Below are positions 7,679-15,127 of a DNA stretch of 40,163 nucleotides, one piece after another. The stretch lies in the NCBI GenBank assembly GCA_034431315.1, contig DAOUDK010000056.1, positions 1-40,163 on the forward strand, written 5' to 3'. The position numbers and the translations under genes were made by a program. The DNA comes from JAUWOY01 sp034431315. GTDB lineage: Bacteria > Chloroflexota > Anaerolineae > VGOG01. The notes beneath the pieces are model-generated. The model was not told where the DNA came from, made no database searches, and saw nothing but the letters and a program-made list of their open reading frames with translations. The number at the start of each line of letters is the position of its first letter. Positions within the stretch are counted from its first letter, which is position 1.

Positions 7679-8358
7679 TTGTTCTCCCCTCCAATTTCCA
7701 ATTTCTCTCCTCCCGCTACCCGATGGGCGTATCTCGTCGTTTCGGGCAGGCGGTATTTGGTGCAGCAGCCGAGAACGTACTCGATGGCCGCAGGCAGGTC
7801 TACCTGGTGGCCGATGGAGACGTAGAGAGGGTTGACGCCGGTTTTGGTGCGCACCACCGCGCCGATGATCTCGTCGCCATCGTAGAGATGAGTGTAGGAG
7901 CCCCTTTCGGAGCCTGGCTCGTGGTGGCTGCCGCAGAGGCGCGATTTGGCGCAGCCGATGGCGGGCCTGTCTATGATCACCCCCAGGTGGGTCGCCAGAC
8001 CCAGGCGACGAGGATGGGCCTGGCCCTGAGCGTCGAAAATGAACAGGTCGGGCTCCGTTTTCAACTTCTCCAGGGCGGCCAAGACAGACGGCGCTTCGCG
8101 GAAAGCCAGAAGGCCAGGGATGTACGGAAACTCCGCCGGTAGTTCCGCCAGGCTGTAATCAAGAGGAGTCAAGCCTGGATAACTGAGCACCACTATCGCG
8201 GCCCGAGCCACCTCGCCCTTGATGGAAACGTCAACTCCGGCCACGGTATTGACCTGACTGAAAGTCCTCTCCGTGGATACCCTGCTCCGTAGCCCCTGCT
8301 GTATCTCCTTGGCCTTCGAGGGGGAGACATCCCACCGGTGGGGGGAAACGATTTTCAT
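7609..8358 (-). CDS. nfi: Endonuclease V (deoxyinosine 3' endonuclease)
   Basis: A 249-aa DNA repair nuclease that cuts near deoxyinosine produced by adenine deamination. The family's metal-binding acids appear as D43 (VAGVDVS), E88 (FREAPSVL) and D109 (FIFDAQGQAHPRRLG). The PYIPG motif at 78-82 supplies the wedge tyrosine. GYTHL-like and VNPLYVSIGHQVDLPAA blocks follow, ending with the usual ETTRYAH segment at about 206-212. The last 35 residues (GENKWILNEK onward) exceed the usual family length and are encoded inside the sirtuin reading region, giving a 70-nt overlap. The start ATG 8358 is preceded by GAGGAAG. Confidence 0.92.
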   Translation of the reverse strand: MKIVSPHRWDVSPSKAKEIQQGLRSRVSTERTFSQVNTVAGVDVSIKGEVARAAIVVLSYPGLTPLDYSLAELPAEFPYIPGLLAFREAPSVLAALEKLKTEPDLFIFDAQGQAHPRRLGLATHLGVIIDRPAIGCAKSRLCGSHHEPGSERGSYTHLYDGDEIIGAVVRTKTGVNPLYVSIGHQVDLPAAIEYVLGCCTKYRLPETTRYAHRVAGGEKLEIGGENKWILNEKLNKLPPSSPTLSTSSP

Positions 8359-8459
8359 GGTTGCTTCCTCTCTCTCTCCAGTGACGATCTCGGGAAATGG
8401 TTATTACCGCAGGCTCTACTACTTTAGCACAAAAGTGGATTGTTGGCAAGGGCGGTTTT

Positions 8460-8488
8460 TTGACAAAGGCCGACTTTTGGTGTAATAT
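8460..8488 (+). promoter_or_regulatory. Promoter of the ArsR-acyltransferase-glycosyltransferase operon
   Basis: TTGACA (8460-8465), a 17-nt spacer, and TAATAT (8483-8488). The predicted transcription start near 8495 leaves only about 16 nt before the first ATG at 8511, and no Shine-Dalgarno sequence is visible. Confidence 0.6.
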
Positions 8489-8510
8489 ATAAACGTTTCT
8501 TTATCAATAG

Positions 8511-8846
8511 ATGAATGGTTGGCTGGATATGCCCGATGATCTGTTGAGCAAATCGAAAGAGCTCACAAAATGCTTCAAAGCTTTGGGTGACAGCGCTCGC
8601 CTGCGCATCGTTGCCCAGTTGGCTGCCCATGCTGAGCTGAGCGTTTCGGAGCTGGTTGAGGCTCTGGAGGTCAGCCAGCCCCTCATCTCCTGGCATCTGC
8701 GGCGGTTGGAGAAGGTGGGCCTGGTCAAGGTCAGGCGGGAGGGGCGTCAGGCATATTGTTCGTTGAATTGGGGGAGGCTCCATCGGTATTTGCAGGAGTT
8801 CGCCGAGGTGCTTGGCGAGACCGGTCAACAGATGGGAAACGGATGA
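8511..8846 (+). CDS. ArsR-family winged-helix transcriptional regulator
   Basis: A 111-aa protein that is almost entirely one ArsR-type HTH: KCFKALGDSARLRIVAQLAA, ELSVSELVEALEVSQPLISWHLRRLEKVGLVKVRREGRQAYCSLN. The metal-binding ELCVC motif of arsenic and cadmium sensors is replaced by ELSVSEL, so it is probably not a classical metalloregulator. The start could be ATG 8511, or ATG 8529 (MPDDLLSK), which fits the family better. It stops 7 nt before the acyltransferase start, so it is probably the first gene of the lipid operon and may regulate it. Confidence 0.82.
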   Translation: MNGWLDMPDDLLSKSKELTKCFKALGDSARLRIVAQLAAHAELSVSELVEALEVSQPLISWHLRRLEKVGLVKVRREGRQAYCSLNWGRLHRYLQEFAEVLGETGQQMGNG

Positions 8847-8853
8847 GCAGAGC

Positions 8854-9744
8854 ATGCGAGATCAGACGAGGCTCGGTTATTGCCTCTATCGTCTGTTGGG
8901 CCTGGTCGTGCCCCTCATACCGCCAGGCTTGGCCTATCCCCTGGCAACCAGATTGGGTGACCTCTTCTACCGCCTGGAAAAGGGCACACGAGCCAACATC
9001 TACGACAATGTAACCCACATTCTAGAAGGCAGCCAAAAGGCGGCAGGCGATAGTGAGGCTATAGTACGAGGCGTGTTTCGCAACATGGCCAAGAATTACT
9101 ATGACCTCTTTCGGGTGCCAACTCTCAGCCCGGCTGAAATCGCCCGTTTGGTGAAAGTGGAAGGCTGGGAACACGTCGAGAGGGCGTTGTCCAGGGGCAA
9201 GGGTTTGATCGTTATCACAGCCCACTTTGGCAATACAGACATTGTGGCTCAAGTGCTGGCCCTGCGGGAGATTCCAGTCGTTGTCCCCGCTGAGCACCTC
9301 AAGCCAGAGGTACTGTTTCAGTACGTCTGCAGCCTGCGGGCCAGCAAGGGCCTTCGACTGATCCCCGTTGATGGCCCGCTCTTGGAGCTCTTCCGGGCGC
9401 TGCGGCGCAATGAGGTCGTGGGCCTGGCCGCCGACAGGGACATCACCGAGAGCGGCATCGTGGTGGACTTTTTTGGCGCGCCCGCCCGCCTGCCCGATGG
9501 CTATGCCCAGCTCTCCTTACGCACCGGCGCGCCAATCATCGCGGGATTCGGCCAGTGGCTGCCCAATAACACCTTTGTCGCCCACTTTGAGCCACCCCTG
9601 GAGTTAGAGGCCACCGGCGACCGGAACCGTGACGTTAGAGCTGGCGTGGAGAAGGTGGTGGCCATTATGGAGCGCTACATTGGAGAGCATCCCGAACAGT
9701 GGGTGATGTCGGTACCCTTATGGCAAACGACGGATAACTTATGA
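8854..9744 (+). CDS. LpxL/PatA-type lysophospholipid acyltransferase (PIM acyltransferase-like)
   Basis: A 296-aa member of the LpxL/HtrB/PatA acyltransferase family. An N-terminal hydrophobic patch (LYRLLGLVVPLIPPGLAYPL) anchors it at the membrane. The catalytic HX4D box is H124-D129 (HFGNTD), preceded by GKGLIVITA. The second family block is RRNEVVGLAADRDI, and the chain ends with HPEQWVMSVPLW, like the PEQWxW signature of this family. No LPS genes are present. The next two genes are a PimA-like mannosyltransferase and a CDP-alcohol phosphatidyltransferase, so the likely substrate is a phosphatidylinositol mannoside, as for mycobacterial PatA. The start ATG 8854 is preferred to the upstream TTG at 8812, and the stop overlaps the next start (ATGA). 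Confidence 0.85.
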   Translation: MRDQTRLGYCLYRLLGLVVPLIPPGLAYPLATRLGDLFYRLEKGTRANIYDNVTHILEGSQKAAGDSEAIVRGVFRNMAKNYYDLFRVPTLSPAEIARLVKVEGWEHVERALSRGKGLIVITAHFGNTDIVAQVLALREIPVVVPAEHLKPEVLFQYVCSLRASKGLRLIPVDGPLLELFRALRRNEVVGLAADRDITESGIVVDFFGAPARLPDGYAQLSLRTGAPIIAGFGQWLPNNTFVAHFEPPLELEATGDRNRDVRAGVEKVVAIMERYIGEHPEQWVMSVPLWQTTDNL

Positions 9745-10886
9745 AGATAGCTCTAGTCTCGCCCTATGACTATCCCTACCCCGGAGGGGTGGTCAAACAT
9801 ATTTTCAATCTGGACAAGGAATTCCGGCGACTGGGTCACGATGTCCGCATCATCGCTGCCTGCTCTGAGGATGTGGGGGACGTGCCCCCGCAAGTGATCA
9901 AGGTCTCTGGCTCCATCGTTCACATTCCCGCCGCTGGCTCCGTGGCCCGCATCACCCTCTCGCCGCGCGTCTATCGGCGGGTGAAGAAGATACTGAAACG
10001 GGAGCAGTTTGACGTCATTCACCTCCACGAGCCTATGACACCGGCTTTGCCCCTGGCTGTTCTGCGACACACCCCCTTGTCTCCACAGTCCGTGGTGGTG
10101 GGCACTTTCCATGCCTACCGTGAATCCAACCACCCAGGCTACGAATACGCCAAACCCATCTTCGAGCGCTTCTTCGACCGCCTCGATGGCCGGATCGCCG
10201 TCTCTGAGGCGGTTCGAGAGTATCTGACTCCTTACTTCCCAGGCGATTACCGCATTATCCCCAATGGCATTGACCTGGAGCGCTTCGGTGACCCGGCTTT
10301 GCGCCCGTTTGAGCGGTTTGATGATGGCAAGTTAAACATCCTTTTCGTCGGACGTCTGGAGAAGCGCAAGGGGTTCAAATACCTTCTCCGAGCCTTTGCC
10401 CAGGTCAAGCAAGCTGTTCCCGAAGCCCGACTCATGGTGGTGGGAGCTTACGATAAGGAGGACAAGGAGCCATTTGTGCTCTATGCCCGCGAAAATCGCC
10501 TTCGCGATGTCAGATTCATCGGTCAGGTGTCGGAAGATGACTTACCTCGCTATTATCGAACCTGCCACGTTTTCTGCGCGCCCTCGACCGGCTTCGAGAG
10601 CTTCGGGATTATCTTGCTGGAAGCAATGGCAGCAGGAAAGCCTATCGTGGCCTCCAACATTGATGGCTATCGCGGTGTCCTGGAGGATGGTGGGGAGGGC
10701 CTTCTAGTCCAGCCGGAAGATGAGCGGCGTCTGGCCGAGGCCTTGATTCGTTTGCTCAAAGATCCGGCCCTGCGCGAGAAAATGGGCCGCCAGGGGCAAG
10801 CCACGGCCACCGATTACGCTTGGCATAAAGTAGCCCAGCAGGTCTTGGATTATTATCGAGAGCTATCGGAGAAGAAAAGACATTGA
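9741..10886 (+). CDS. pimA: GT4 glycosyltransferase, phosphatidylinositol mannosyltransferase-like
   Basis: A 381-aa GT-B fold glycosyltransferase of family GT4. The N-terminal Rossmann half has SPYDYPYPGGVVKH (the GGV acceptor loop), VIHLHEPMTP and GTFHAYRES. The hinge IPNGIDLERF leads to the C-terminal half with NILFVGRLEKRKGFKYLLRA and the EX7E donor motif (FESFGIILLEAMAAGKPIVA). These features match PimA, which transfers mannose from GDP-mannose to phosphatidylinositol on the cytoplasmic face. The gene order acyltransferase, GT4, phosphatidyltransferase parallels the mycobacterial PIM locus. The start overlaps the previous stop by 4 nt. The acceptor lipid is inferred from context, and another inositol or glycerol lipid is possible. 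Confidence 0.85.
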   Translation: MKIALVSPYDYPYPGGVVKHIFNLDKEFRRLGHDVRIIAACSEDVGDVPPQVIKVSGSIVHIPAAGSVARITLSPRVYRRVKKILKREQFDVIHLHEPMTPALPLAVLRHTPLSPQSVVVGTFHAYRESNHPGYEYAKPIFERFFDRLDGRIAVSEAVREYLTPYFPGDYRIIPNGIDLERFGDPALRPFERFDDGKLNILFVGRLEKRKGFKYLLRAFAQVKQAVPEARLMVVGAYDKEDKEPFVLYARENRLRDVRFIGQVSEDDLPRYYRTCHVFCAPSTGFESFGIILLEAMAAGKPIVASNIDGYRGVLEDGGEGLLVQPEDERRLAEALIRLLKDPALREKMGRQGQATATDYAWHKVAQQVLDYYRELSEKKRH

Positions 10887-11551
10887 GAAGCAAGGAGAAG
10901 TGGTTAGAATTTCTCAGGGGCCGAATACGAGGGGCGGGTGCGGCGAAGAGTGGCCAGACGGTGACCCTGACCGATATGCTCAGGAAGCGGTTTGGGGGCA
11001 TCCTGGAGCCCATCGCCCGTCTCGTCGGCAGGACGGGCGTATCCCCCAACGTGGTGACGTTGACGGGCGTTGTTCTCAACCTGGGGGTCGCTTGGATCCT
11101 GGCCCAGGGCTACATGAGGATTGGCGGCCTCTTGCTCCCCCTGGTGTCGCTGTTTGATGCCTTGGATGGGACCTTGGCCCGACTGACAGGTAAGAGGAGC
11201 CGCTTCGGAGCTTTCCTGGATTCGACTATGGATCGCTTCTCGGAGGCGATCGTCTACTTGGGGCTTCTCGTCTTCTATACCCGATCCGGCGCTGGTCGGG
11301 AGATCCTTCTTATCTATGTCACCATAGTTGGCTCTCTGATGGTCAGCTACGCCAGGGCCCGCGCCGAGGGGCTGGGCCTCGATTGCAAGGTTGGGCTCCT
11401 CACCCGCTTAGAGAGGACCGTTGTCTTGACTGTCGCCTTAGTCCTGGATCAGGTGCCCACTGCGTTGTGGGTACTGGCCATCCTGACCAACTTTACCGCA
11501 TTTCAACGGATGTACCACGTTTGGAGAGCTACTGATGGGGAGGATGAGTAG
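10883..11551 (+). CDS. CDP-alcohol phosphatidyltransferase (PIP synthase-like)
   Basis: A 222-aa integral membrane enzyme. The full family signature D(x2)DG(x2)AR(x8)G(x3)D(x3)D is present: D92, D95-G96, A99-R100, G109, D113 and D117. About five hydrophobic segments follow (for example VVTLTGVVLNLGVAWILAQG, ILLIYVTIVGSLMVSYA, TVVLTVALVLDQV). The enzyme transfers a phosphatidyl group from CDP-diacylglycerol to an alcohol. In the actinobacterial PIM locus this position is phosphatidylinositol-phosphate synthase. The start given is TTG 10883, overlapping the previous stop (TTGA); the family homology itself begins nearer ATG 10978, so the N-terminus is uncertain. It probably makes the lipid that the two preceding enzymes mannosylate and acylate. 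Confidence 0.87.
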   Translation: MRSKEKWLEFLRGRIRGAGAAKSGQTVTLTDMLRKRFGGILEPIARLVGRTGVSPNVVTLTGVVLNLGVAWILAQGYMRIGGLLLPLVSLFDALDGTLARLTGKRSRFGAFLDSTMDRFSEAIVYLGLLVFYTRSGAGREILLIYVTIVGSLMVSYARARAEGLGLDCKVGLLTRLERTVVLTVALVLDQVPTALWVLAILTNFTAFQRMYHVWRATDGEDE

Positions 11552-11566
11552 CAGAGGAGCAAATTC

Positions 11567-12322
11567 ATGGCCAGATTGATCATACTTGGTTCGGGGGCAG
11601 CGCTGGCGGATGCTTCCCGCGACAATACCTACATGGTTCTCCAGGGGCGGGAGAGCTCGATCCTGATTGATTGTGGGGGCAGCCCGTTGCACAAGCTCCA
11701 GGCGCTCGGCGTTGACCTCAATACCCTCGATTCCCTCATCGTCACCCACCACCACCCCGATCACATCTACGGCGTGCCCGTCCTCTTGCTGGGCCTGTGG
11801 CTCTATGGCCGCCAGGAGCCGTTTCACATCTTCGCCCCCCAAAGGAGCGTGGCTGCCATTACCTCGATCATGGATGCGCTGGAATGGCAGGACTGGCCCC
11901 GTGGGATGCCCGTTGCCTTCCACGAAGTGGAGATGAAGGTGGGGCACAGGGTCATCGAGTCACCCGAGTTTGAGATCACCACCGCGCCCGTGGAGCACTT
12001 TGTTCCCACCATTGCTGTGAAGGTGATGTCCAGGGAGAGCAGCAGGACCGTCGTTTACTCCAGCGACACTGAACCCTGTGGAGCGTTGGCCAGGCTGGCC
12101 CAGGGAGCGGATATCCTCATTCACGAGAGCACCGGCGACTATGCGGGACATTCGACCCCCACTCAGGCGGGAGCGATGGCCAGGCGGTGCGGGGCGGGCA
12201 AGCTGGTGCTCATCCACTTCACCGCGCTGGATAGTGAGCTTGAGGGTTTGCGGCGGGCAGCCGAGGCCGAGTTCGACGGCCCTGTGGAGTTGGCAGAGGA
12301 CTTCGCTGTTTATCCCCTTTGA
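11567..12322 (+). CDS. MBL-fold metal hydrolase, ribonuclease Z-like
   Basis: A 251-aa metallo-beta-lactamase-fold protein of the RNase Z/ElaC-like branch. The first metal-binding motif HHHPDH is at 61-66, preceded by SSILIDCGG. Later ligands are the histidine in PVEHFVPT, the aspartate in VVYSSDTEPC, and the terminal histidine in LVLIHF. The motif HEST(GDYAGHSTPTQAG) is shared with RNase Z and arylsulfatase-like MBL enzymes. It follows the phosphatidyltransferase by 15 nt with GAGGAG before its ATG, so it belongs to the same transcript. The substrate is unknown: it may be a tRNA 3' processing enzyme or a hydrolase acting on a small ester. The RNase Z exosite insertion is not evident. Confidence 0.82.
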   Translation: MARLIILGSGAALADASRDNTYMVLQGRESSILIDCGGSPLHKLQALGVDLNTLDSLIVTHHHPDHIYGVPVLLLGLWLYGRQEPFHIFAPQRSVAAITSIMDALEWQDWPRGMPVAFHEVEMKVGHRVIESPEFEITTAPVEHFVPTIAVKVMSRESSRTVVYSSDTEPCGALARLAQGADILIHESTGDYAGHSTPTQAGAMARRCGAGKLVLIHFTALDSELEGLRRAAEAEFDGPVELAEDFAVYPL

Positions 12323-12408
12323 GGTGGAACAACGGACTGGCAGGATTAACGGATCAGGTGGAACAAAAGCCGTCTGGGCTCTTGCTCAGGTGGCTTCTCG
12401 CTTCATCG

Positions 12409-13293
12409 TCATTCAACACCCCTCTTCCGGCGCATGAACTCCAGCACTACTTGGTCAATGTAGTCCCCTTCTTGCCAGCGTTCCTCCAGGTTCTCGATGC
12501 CGGAGAAATCGAAGAGGGCCTGCCTGGTGGCCTCGTCGTAGACGCCGTTGATCTGGCCGTTGTAGTAGCCCAGTTCGGAGAGAATCTGCTGGACCTCGCG
12601 GGCCACCTCCTCCTCCAGGGGCAGCAGGTGCTCCGGTTTGCTCTTGAAGAAATACAGTTTGTGGAGCTCCAGCAGCCGTTTCAACTCCAGGATGGGCGTG
12701 GGGTGGTCGTCAACTCGCAGGTCTATCCAGCGGTCATTGAAGCCGCCGTAGCCGCCCTTCTCCCGCACCACCAAAAGGGCCGCTGACTGTCGCCCCCGGC
12801 TGTCCCCGCCGGCCTCTTGTCCGGCCGCCAGGGCAGCCACCAGCCGATCGGATAACTCACCCTCACTCTCCTCGAACGTCCGGGCCATGGCCTGCACAGT
12901 CTCCTCGCTCACCAGTATGTTGCCCTGGCAGGCGAAGGGACAGTGTTCGTCCCCGCCCTCCCCTACGATGTGGCCGGCCCACTCGAAGCAATCCTGGCCG
13001 GTGTAAGCGGCAGCGTGTCCGCGGGCATCCACCATGCCGACCTGGCGCAGGGCACGCTCCTCGTCGGCCTTGACCAGCTTGTCCAGCGTCTCTTGCGCCG
13101 ACAACTCCTTGGCCATCAGTCTCAGCCCCTCAGGGCCGTAGGTGGTATTGGCCCAGGACTGGGTGGCGACGGCTCCTATCCCGGCCCTGGCCCAGGGCAC
13201 CACCGCCCCCACCGCCAGGAACTTGGACTGCACCGCCACTCCCAGGTCGCCGTTTTCAGGATCATGGGCGACGATGGAGAAGGTGGCTACTAG
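12409..13293 (-). CDS. DUF1028 protein with C-terminal peptidoglycan-binding-like domain
   Basis: The recognisable protein starts at VATFSIVAHDPENG and runs about 295 aa. Residues 1-210 are DUF1028, an Ntn-hydrolase-like family (GDLGVAVQSKFLAVGAVVPWARAGIGAVATQSWAN is its hallmark, broken here only to describe it in order). The C-terminal 80 residues (VQQILSELGYYNGQINGVYDEATRQAL) resemble a peptidoglycan-binding domain that commonly follows DUF1028. There is no in-frame ATG, GTG or TTG close to the homology start. The frame stays open to ATG 13500, but that path reads through the attC at 13338-13468, so the extra residues are probably spurious. The native start may have been lost when the cassette boundary formed. 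Function is unknown. Confidence 0.8.
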   Translation of the reverse strand, partial: LVATFSIVAHDPENGDLGVAVQSKFLAVGAVVPWARAGIGAVATQSWANTTYGPEGLRLMAKELSAQETLDKLVKADEERALRQVGMVDARGHAAAYTGQDCFEWAGHIVGEGGDEHCPFACQGNILVSEETVQAMARTFEESEGELSDRLVAALAAGQEAGGDSRGRQSAALLVVREKGGYGGFNDRWIDLRVDDHPTPILELKRLLELHKLYFFKSKPEHLLPLEEEVAREVQQILSELGYYNGQINGVYDEATRQALFDFSGIENLEERWQEGDYIDQVVLEFMRRKRGVE

Positions 13294-13337
13294 TTTCGGT
13301 AGATTGCAAAAGCTCGCGGCGGATCGCCAGATTCGCT

Positions 13338-13468
13338 GCCTAACGGTCTGGAGCTCAGCGGCGTGGCGGCTGAAACGACGTGCCCAACAATCACCGAAAC
13401 GATAGCTAACCAAACCTACCTCAATGCAGGCTCTCGACAGCCACGTCCGCTGCAGCGACTGGTTAGCC
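13338..13468 (-). other. attC recombination site of an integron-type cassette
   Basis: On the minus strand the site starts with R'' GGCTAAC (13462-13468) and ends with R' GTTAGGC (13338-13344), 131 nt in total. The inner L arms, CAGCGGCGTGG at 13356-13366 and CCACGTCCGCTG at 13441-13452, pair over all 11 bp and leave T13446 as a single unpaired (extrahelical) base. R boxes, L boxes, and one extrahelical base are the structural determinants integron integrases recognise. A smaller nested hairpin (GGCT/AGCC, 13429-13442) lies inside. R''/R' pair imperfectly (one mismatch). Confidence 0.8.
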
Positions 13469-14079
13469 CGCCCGATGTTCGGAATGTGGCTCTGATGCAA
13501 GCGCGAGCGAAGCTTGGACGACAGGCGATTGTTTGCGAATCATGTTTCTGCACCCCACGATTGTGAAGTCGCCCTTCCGCTGGATAGTGTTTCCAAACAC
13601 GCCCTTGTTCTTGGCAGCAACGCAAAGCACTAGGTGGGTGGCGCACAAGCTCCAGTGCCAAAAACGCCAACGCCATGTGCCAAATCTAATGCCAACCAGA
13701 ACGGCCAGGTAAGCAAATCCACCGCAGCGAAAGCTGGTTGGAGTGGACTCCCAAATAAATATTCCCAGATGCTCATTTGCCAACAGTACAAGTTAATCCC
13801 TCTGTACACCACGCCCATAAGCAGATAGATGGCAAATCCCAATAGCACAAACGAGGTCACGCGGTTCTTCATTACCACTATCATTTTCTGTGCAAGCATT
13901 GAACAGTTCTCCTTTCCTAGCATTTCCGGACTGGGCAGTCGTCTGCATTCTTCACCCTATACCTGCAGGCGAGTAGTTCTTCAGAGGCCGCGCCCACAAT
14001 ACTTGCCTTCACGCGGTAGTTGGACCGTGACGGCATGACTGCGAACTTGCTGGCCAGCGCGACGGTGAGGGCGGGCTAA
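13343..14079 (-). mobile_element. Integron-type gene cassette (small membrane protein)
   Basis: The unit is bounded by GTTAGCCCGCCC on the minus strand at 14069-14080 (leading edge) and by its own attC at 13338-13468. The leading edge is the exact 12-nt reverse complement of the R'' side of that attC (13462-13473). This is expected if the cassette excises as a circle that rebuilds its attC from its two ends. The single clear gene is 13630-13899. The roughly 160 nt between that gene and the attC contain no gene I can support. Confidence 0.7.
13630..13899 (-). CDS. Small membrane protein carried by a cassette
   Basis: An 89-aa protein of unknown family. ATG 13899 is chosen because AAAGGAG (13909-13915) precedes it by 9 nt; the frame is open to 13923. 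It has two hydrophobic segments: residues 13-32 (TSFVLLGFAIYLLMGVVYRG) and 54-75 (AFAAVDLLTWPFWLALDLAHG), with aromatic residues between them (NLYCWQMSIWEYLFGS). This predicts a two-pass inner-membrane hairpin. It is the only clear gene of the cassette bounded by the attC at 13338-13468. Small membrane proteins without homologs are common cassette cargo. No function can be assigned. Confidence 0.6.
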   Translation of the reverse strand: MLAQKMIVVMKNRVTSFVLLGFAIYLLMGVVYRGINLYCWQMSIWEYLFGSPLQPAFAAVDLLTWPFWLALDLAHGVGVFGTGACAPPT

Positions 14080-14149
14080 CTGCTGGATCTGGCGATCCAG
14101 CAGGAGCGAATTGGGATCTACTGAATCTCTCTCGCTTGCAGACTGTCAC
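14009..14149 (-). CDS. Short leader ORF reading across the cassette boundary
   Basis: A 46-codon ORF starting at GTG 14149. It has strong expression signals: CCTCCTT on plus (14156-14162, that is AAGGAGG) 6 nt upstream, and a promoter at 14188-14216. The product (starting MTVCKRERFSRSQFAPAGSP) resembles no family and is Ser/Pro/Arg-rich. Codons from about position 24 onward lie inside the cassette (boundary at 14080), so the ORF is a fusion of a pre-existing gene start with cassette DNA. It is either a truncated gene or a translated leader. Confidence 0.45.
   Translation of the reverse strand: MTVCKRERFSRSQFAPAGSPDPAVSPPSPSRWPASSQSCRHGPTTA
14080..14103. other. 10-bp hairpin touching the cassette edge
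   Basis: CTGCTGGATC (14080-14089) pairs perfectly with GATCCAGCAG (14094-14103) around TGGC. It adjoins the G^TTAGCC boundary at 14074-14080. It may be the remnant of a preceding attachment site or the insertion target; it has no T-tract that would make it a terminator. Confidence 0.5.
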
Positions 14150-14187
14150 GGGAATCCTCCTTAATCTATGACGTGTAGGTTGTCCCT

Positions 14188-14216
14188 ATTTTACGCCAAG
14201 AGGAGAAAAGAGGCAA
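14188..14216 (-). promoter_or_regulatory. Minus-strand promoter facing the cassette
   Basis: On the minus strand: TTGCCT (14211-14216), 17-nt spacer, TAAAAT (14188-14193), followed by a Shine-Dalgarno and a GTG at 14149. It sits between the ABC ATPase stop and the cassette, and directs transcription into the cassette gene, in the position an integron Pc promoter would take. Confidence 0.55.
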
Positions 14217-14242
14217 GTCAGCAAAACACAAACTGACGACCA

Positions 14243-15127
14243 TCAGCTTGCTGTGCCAGCATTCTCGAAGTGCATCAGCCACATGTACCCATCCTCCAGA
14301 CTTGGTTCAACGGGCCGCGCCTCATAGCCGCCCACATCCTCGCCCACCACCCGGTATTGGGTTCCGTCTTCCAGGCGCAGGGTGGAGACAATGGCTAGCC
14401 CATCGTCAGGCTTCTCGCCCTTCGTCTTGATCTGCCACACCCGTCCCCGGGCGCGATCAATGAGCTCTCCGGGCGCGCCCCAGAACAGCACCCGCCCCTC
14501 GTGCAACACGGCCATGTCGCCGCAGGTCTGGCTGATGTCCTCGACGATGTGGGTGGAGAGGAGCACGACGCGGTCGCGTGCCAGATCGGCCAGGAGGTTG
14601 CGCAAGCGCACTCGCTCCTGGGGGTCCAGCCCCGAGGTGGGCTCATCCACGATGATTAGCCTGGGGTCGTTGAGCAGGGCCTGAGCAATGCCCACCCGTC
14701 GCTTCATGCCGCCTGAGAAGGTCTTTAGCTTGCGATCCGCGGCCTCTCCCAGCCCCACGGTGGCCAATAACTGCGCTACCTGCTCGCGCCGCCGCTGGCC
14801 GTCGTGCATGTGTTTGAGGATGGCGATATAGTCCACGAACTCCCGGGCGGTGAGGTCGGGATACAGGCCCAACTCCTGGGGGAGGTAGCCCAGCATGGCC
14901 TTGACGGCCCACTTCTCGCGGCTGTCGGCGACGTTGTATCCAGCCACCCGTGCCGTGCCTGTCGTCGGCTTGAGCAGGGTAGCCAGGATGCGCATCAGCG
15001 TCGTCTTGCCCGCGCCGTTGGGTCCCAGCAGACCGAACATCCCGGTCTCAATGGTGAGATTGACGTCCTGCAACGCCTGCACGCCGCCCTTGTAGGTCTT
15101 GCCCAGGTTCTCGATCTCGATCTTCAT
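14243..15127 (-). CDS. ABC transporter ATP-binding protein (ABC-2 exporter type)
   Basis: A 294-aa nucleotide-binding subunit. Walker A is GLLGPNGAGKTT (about 32-43), followed by the Q-loop around YLPQELGLYPDLTARE. The signature is FSGGMKRR, Walker B is LIIVDEP, the D-loop is SGLDP and the switch histidine is in LLSTHIVEDI. The C-terminal 70 residues after the ATPase core (GRVWQIKTKGEKPDDG onward) form the extra domain typical of exporters with ABC-2 permeases. The start ATG 15127 overlaps the stop of the large permease gene (ATGA). The frame's longer extension to 15424 is out-of-frame sequence inside the permease gene and is rejected. Confidence 0.92.
   Translation of the reverse strand: MKIEIENLGKTYKGGVQALQDVNLTIETGMFGLLGPNGAGKTTLMRILATLLKPTTGTARVAGYNVADSREKWAVKAMLGYLPQELGLYPDLTAREFVDYIAILKHMHDGQRRREQVAQLLATVGLGEAADRKLKTFSGGMKRRVGIAQALLNDPRLIIVDEPTSGLDPQERVRLRNLLADLARDRVVLLSTHIVEDISQTCGDMAVLHEGRVLFWGAPGELIDRARGRVWQIKTKGEKPDDGLAIVSTLRLEDGTQYRVVGEDVGGYEARPVEPSLEDGYMWLMHFENAGTAS

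Noticed and set aside
13463..13783. 106-residue ORF on minus overlapping the small membrane gene
   Set aside because: No Shine-Dalgarno, no recognisable pattern, and it runs into the attC; the membrane gene's frame has better start signals.
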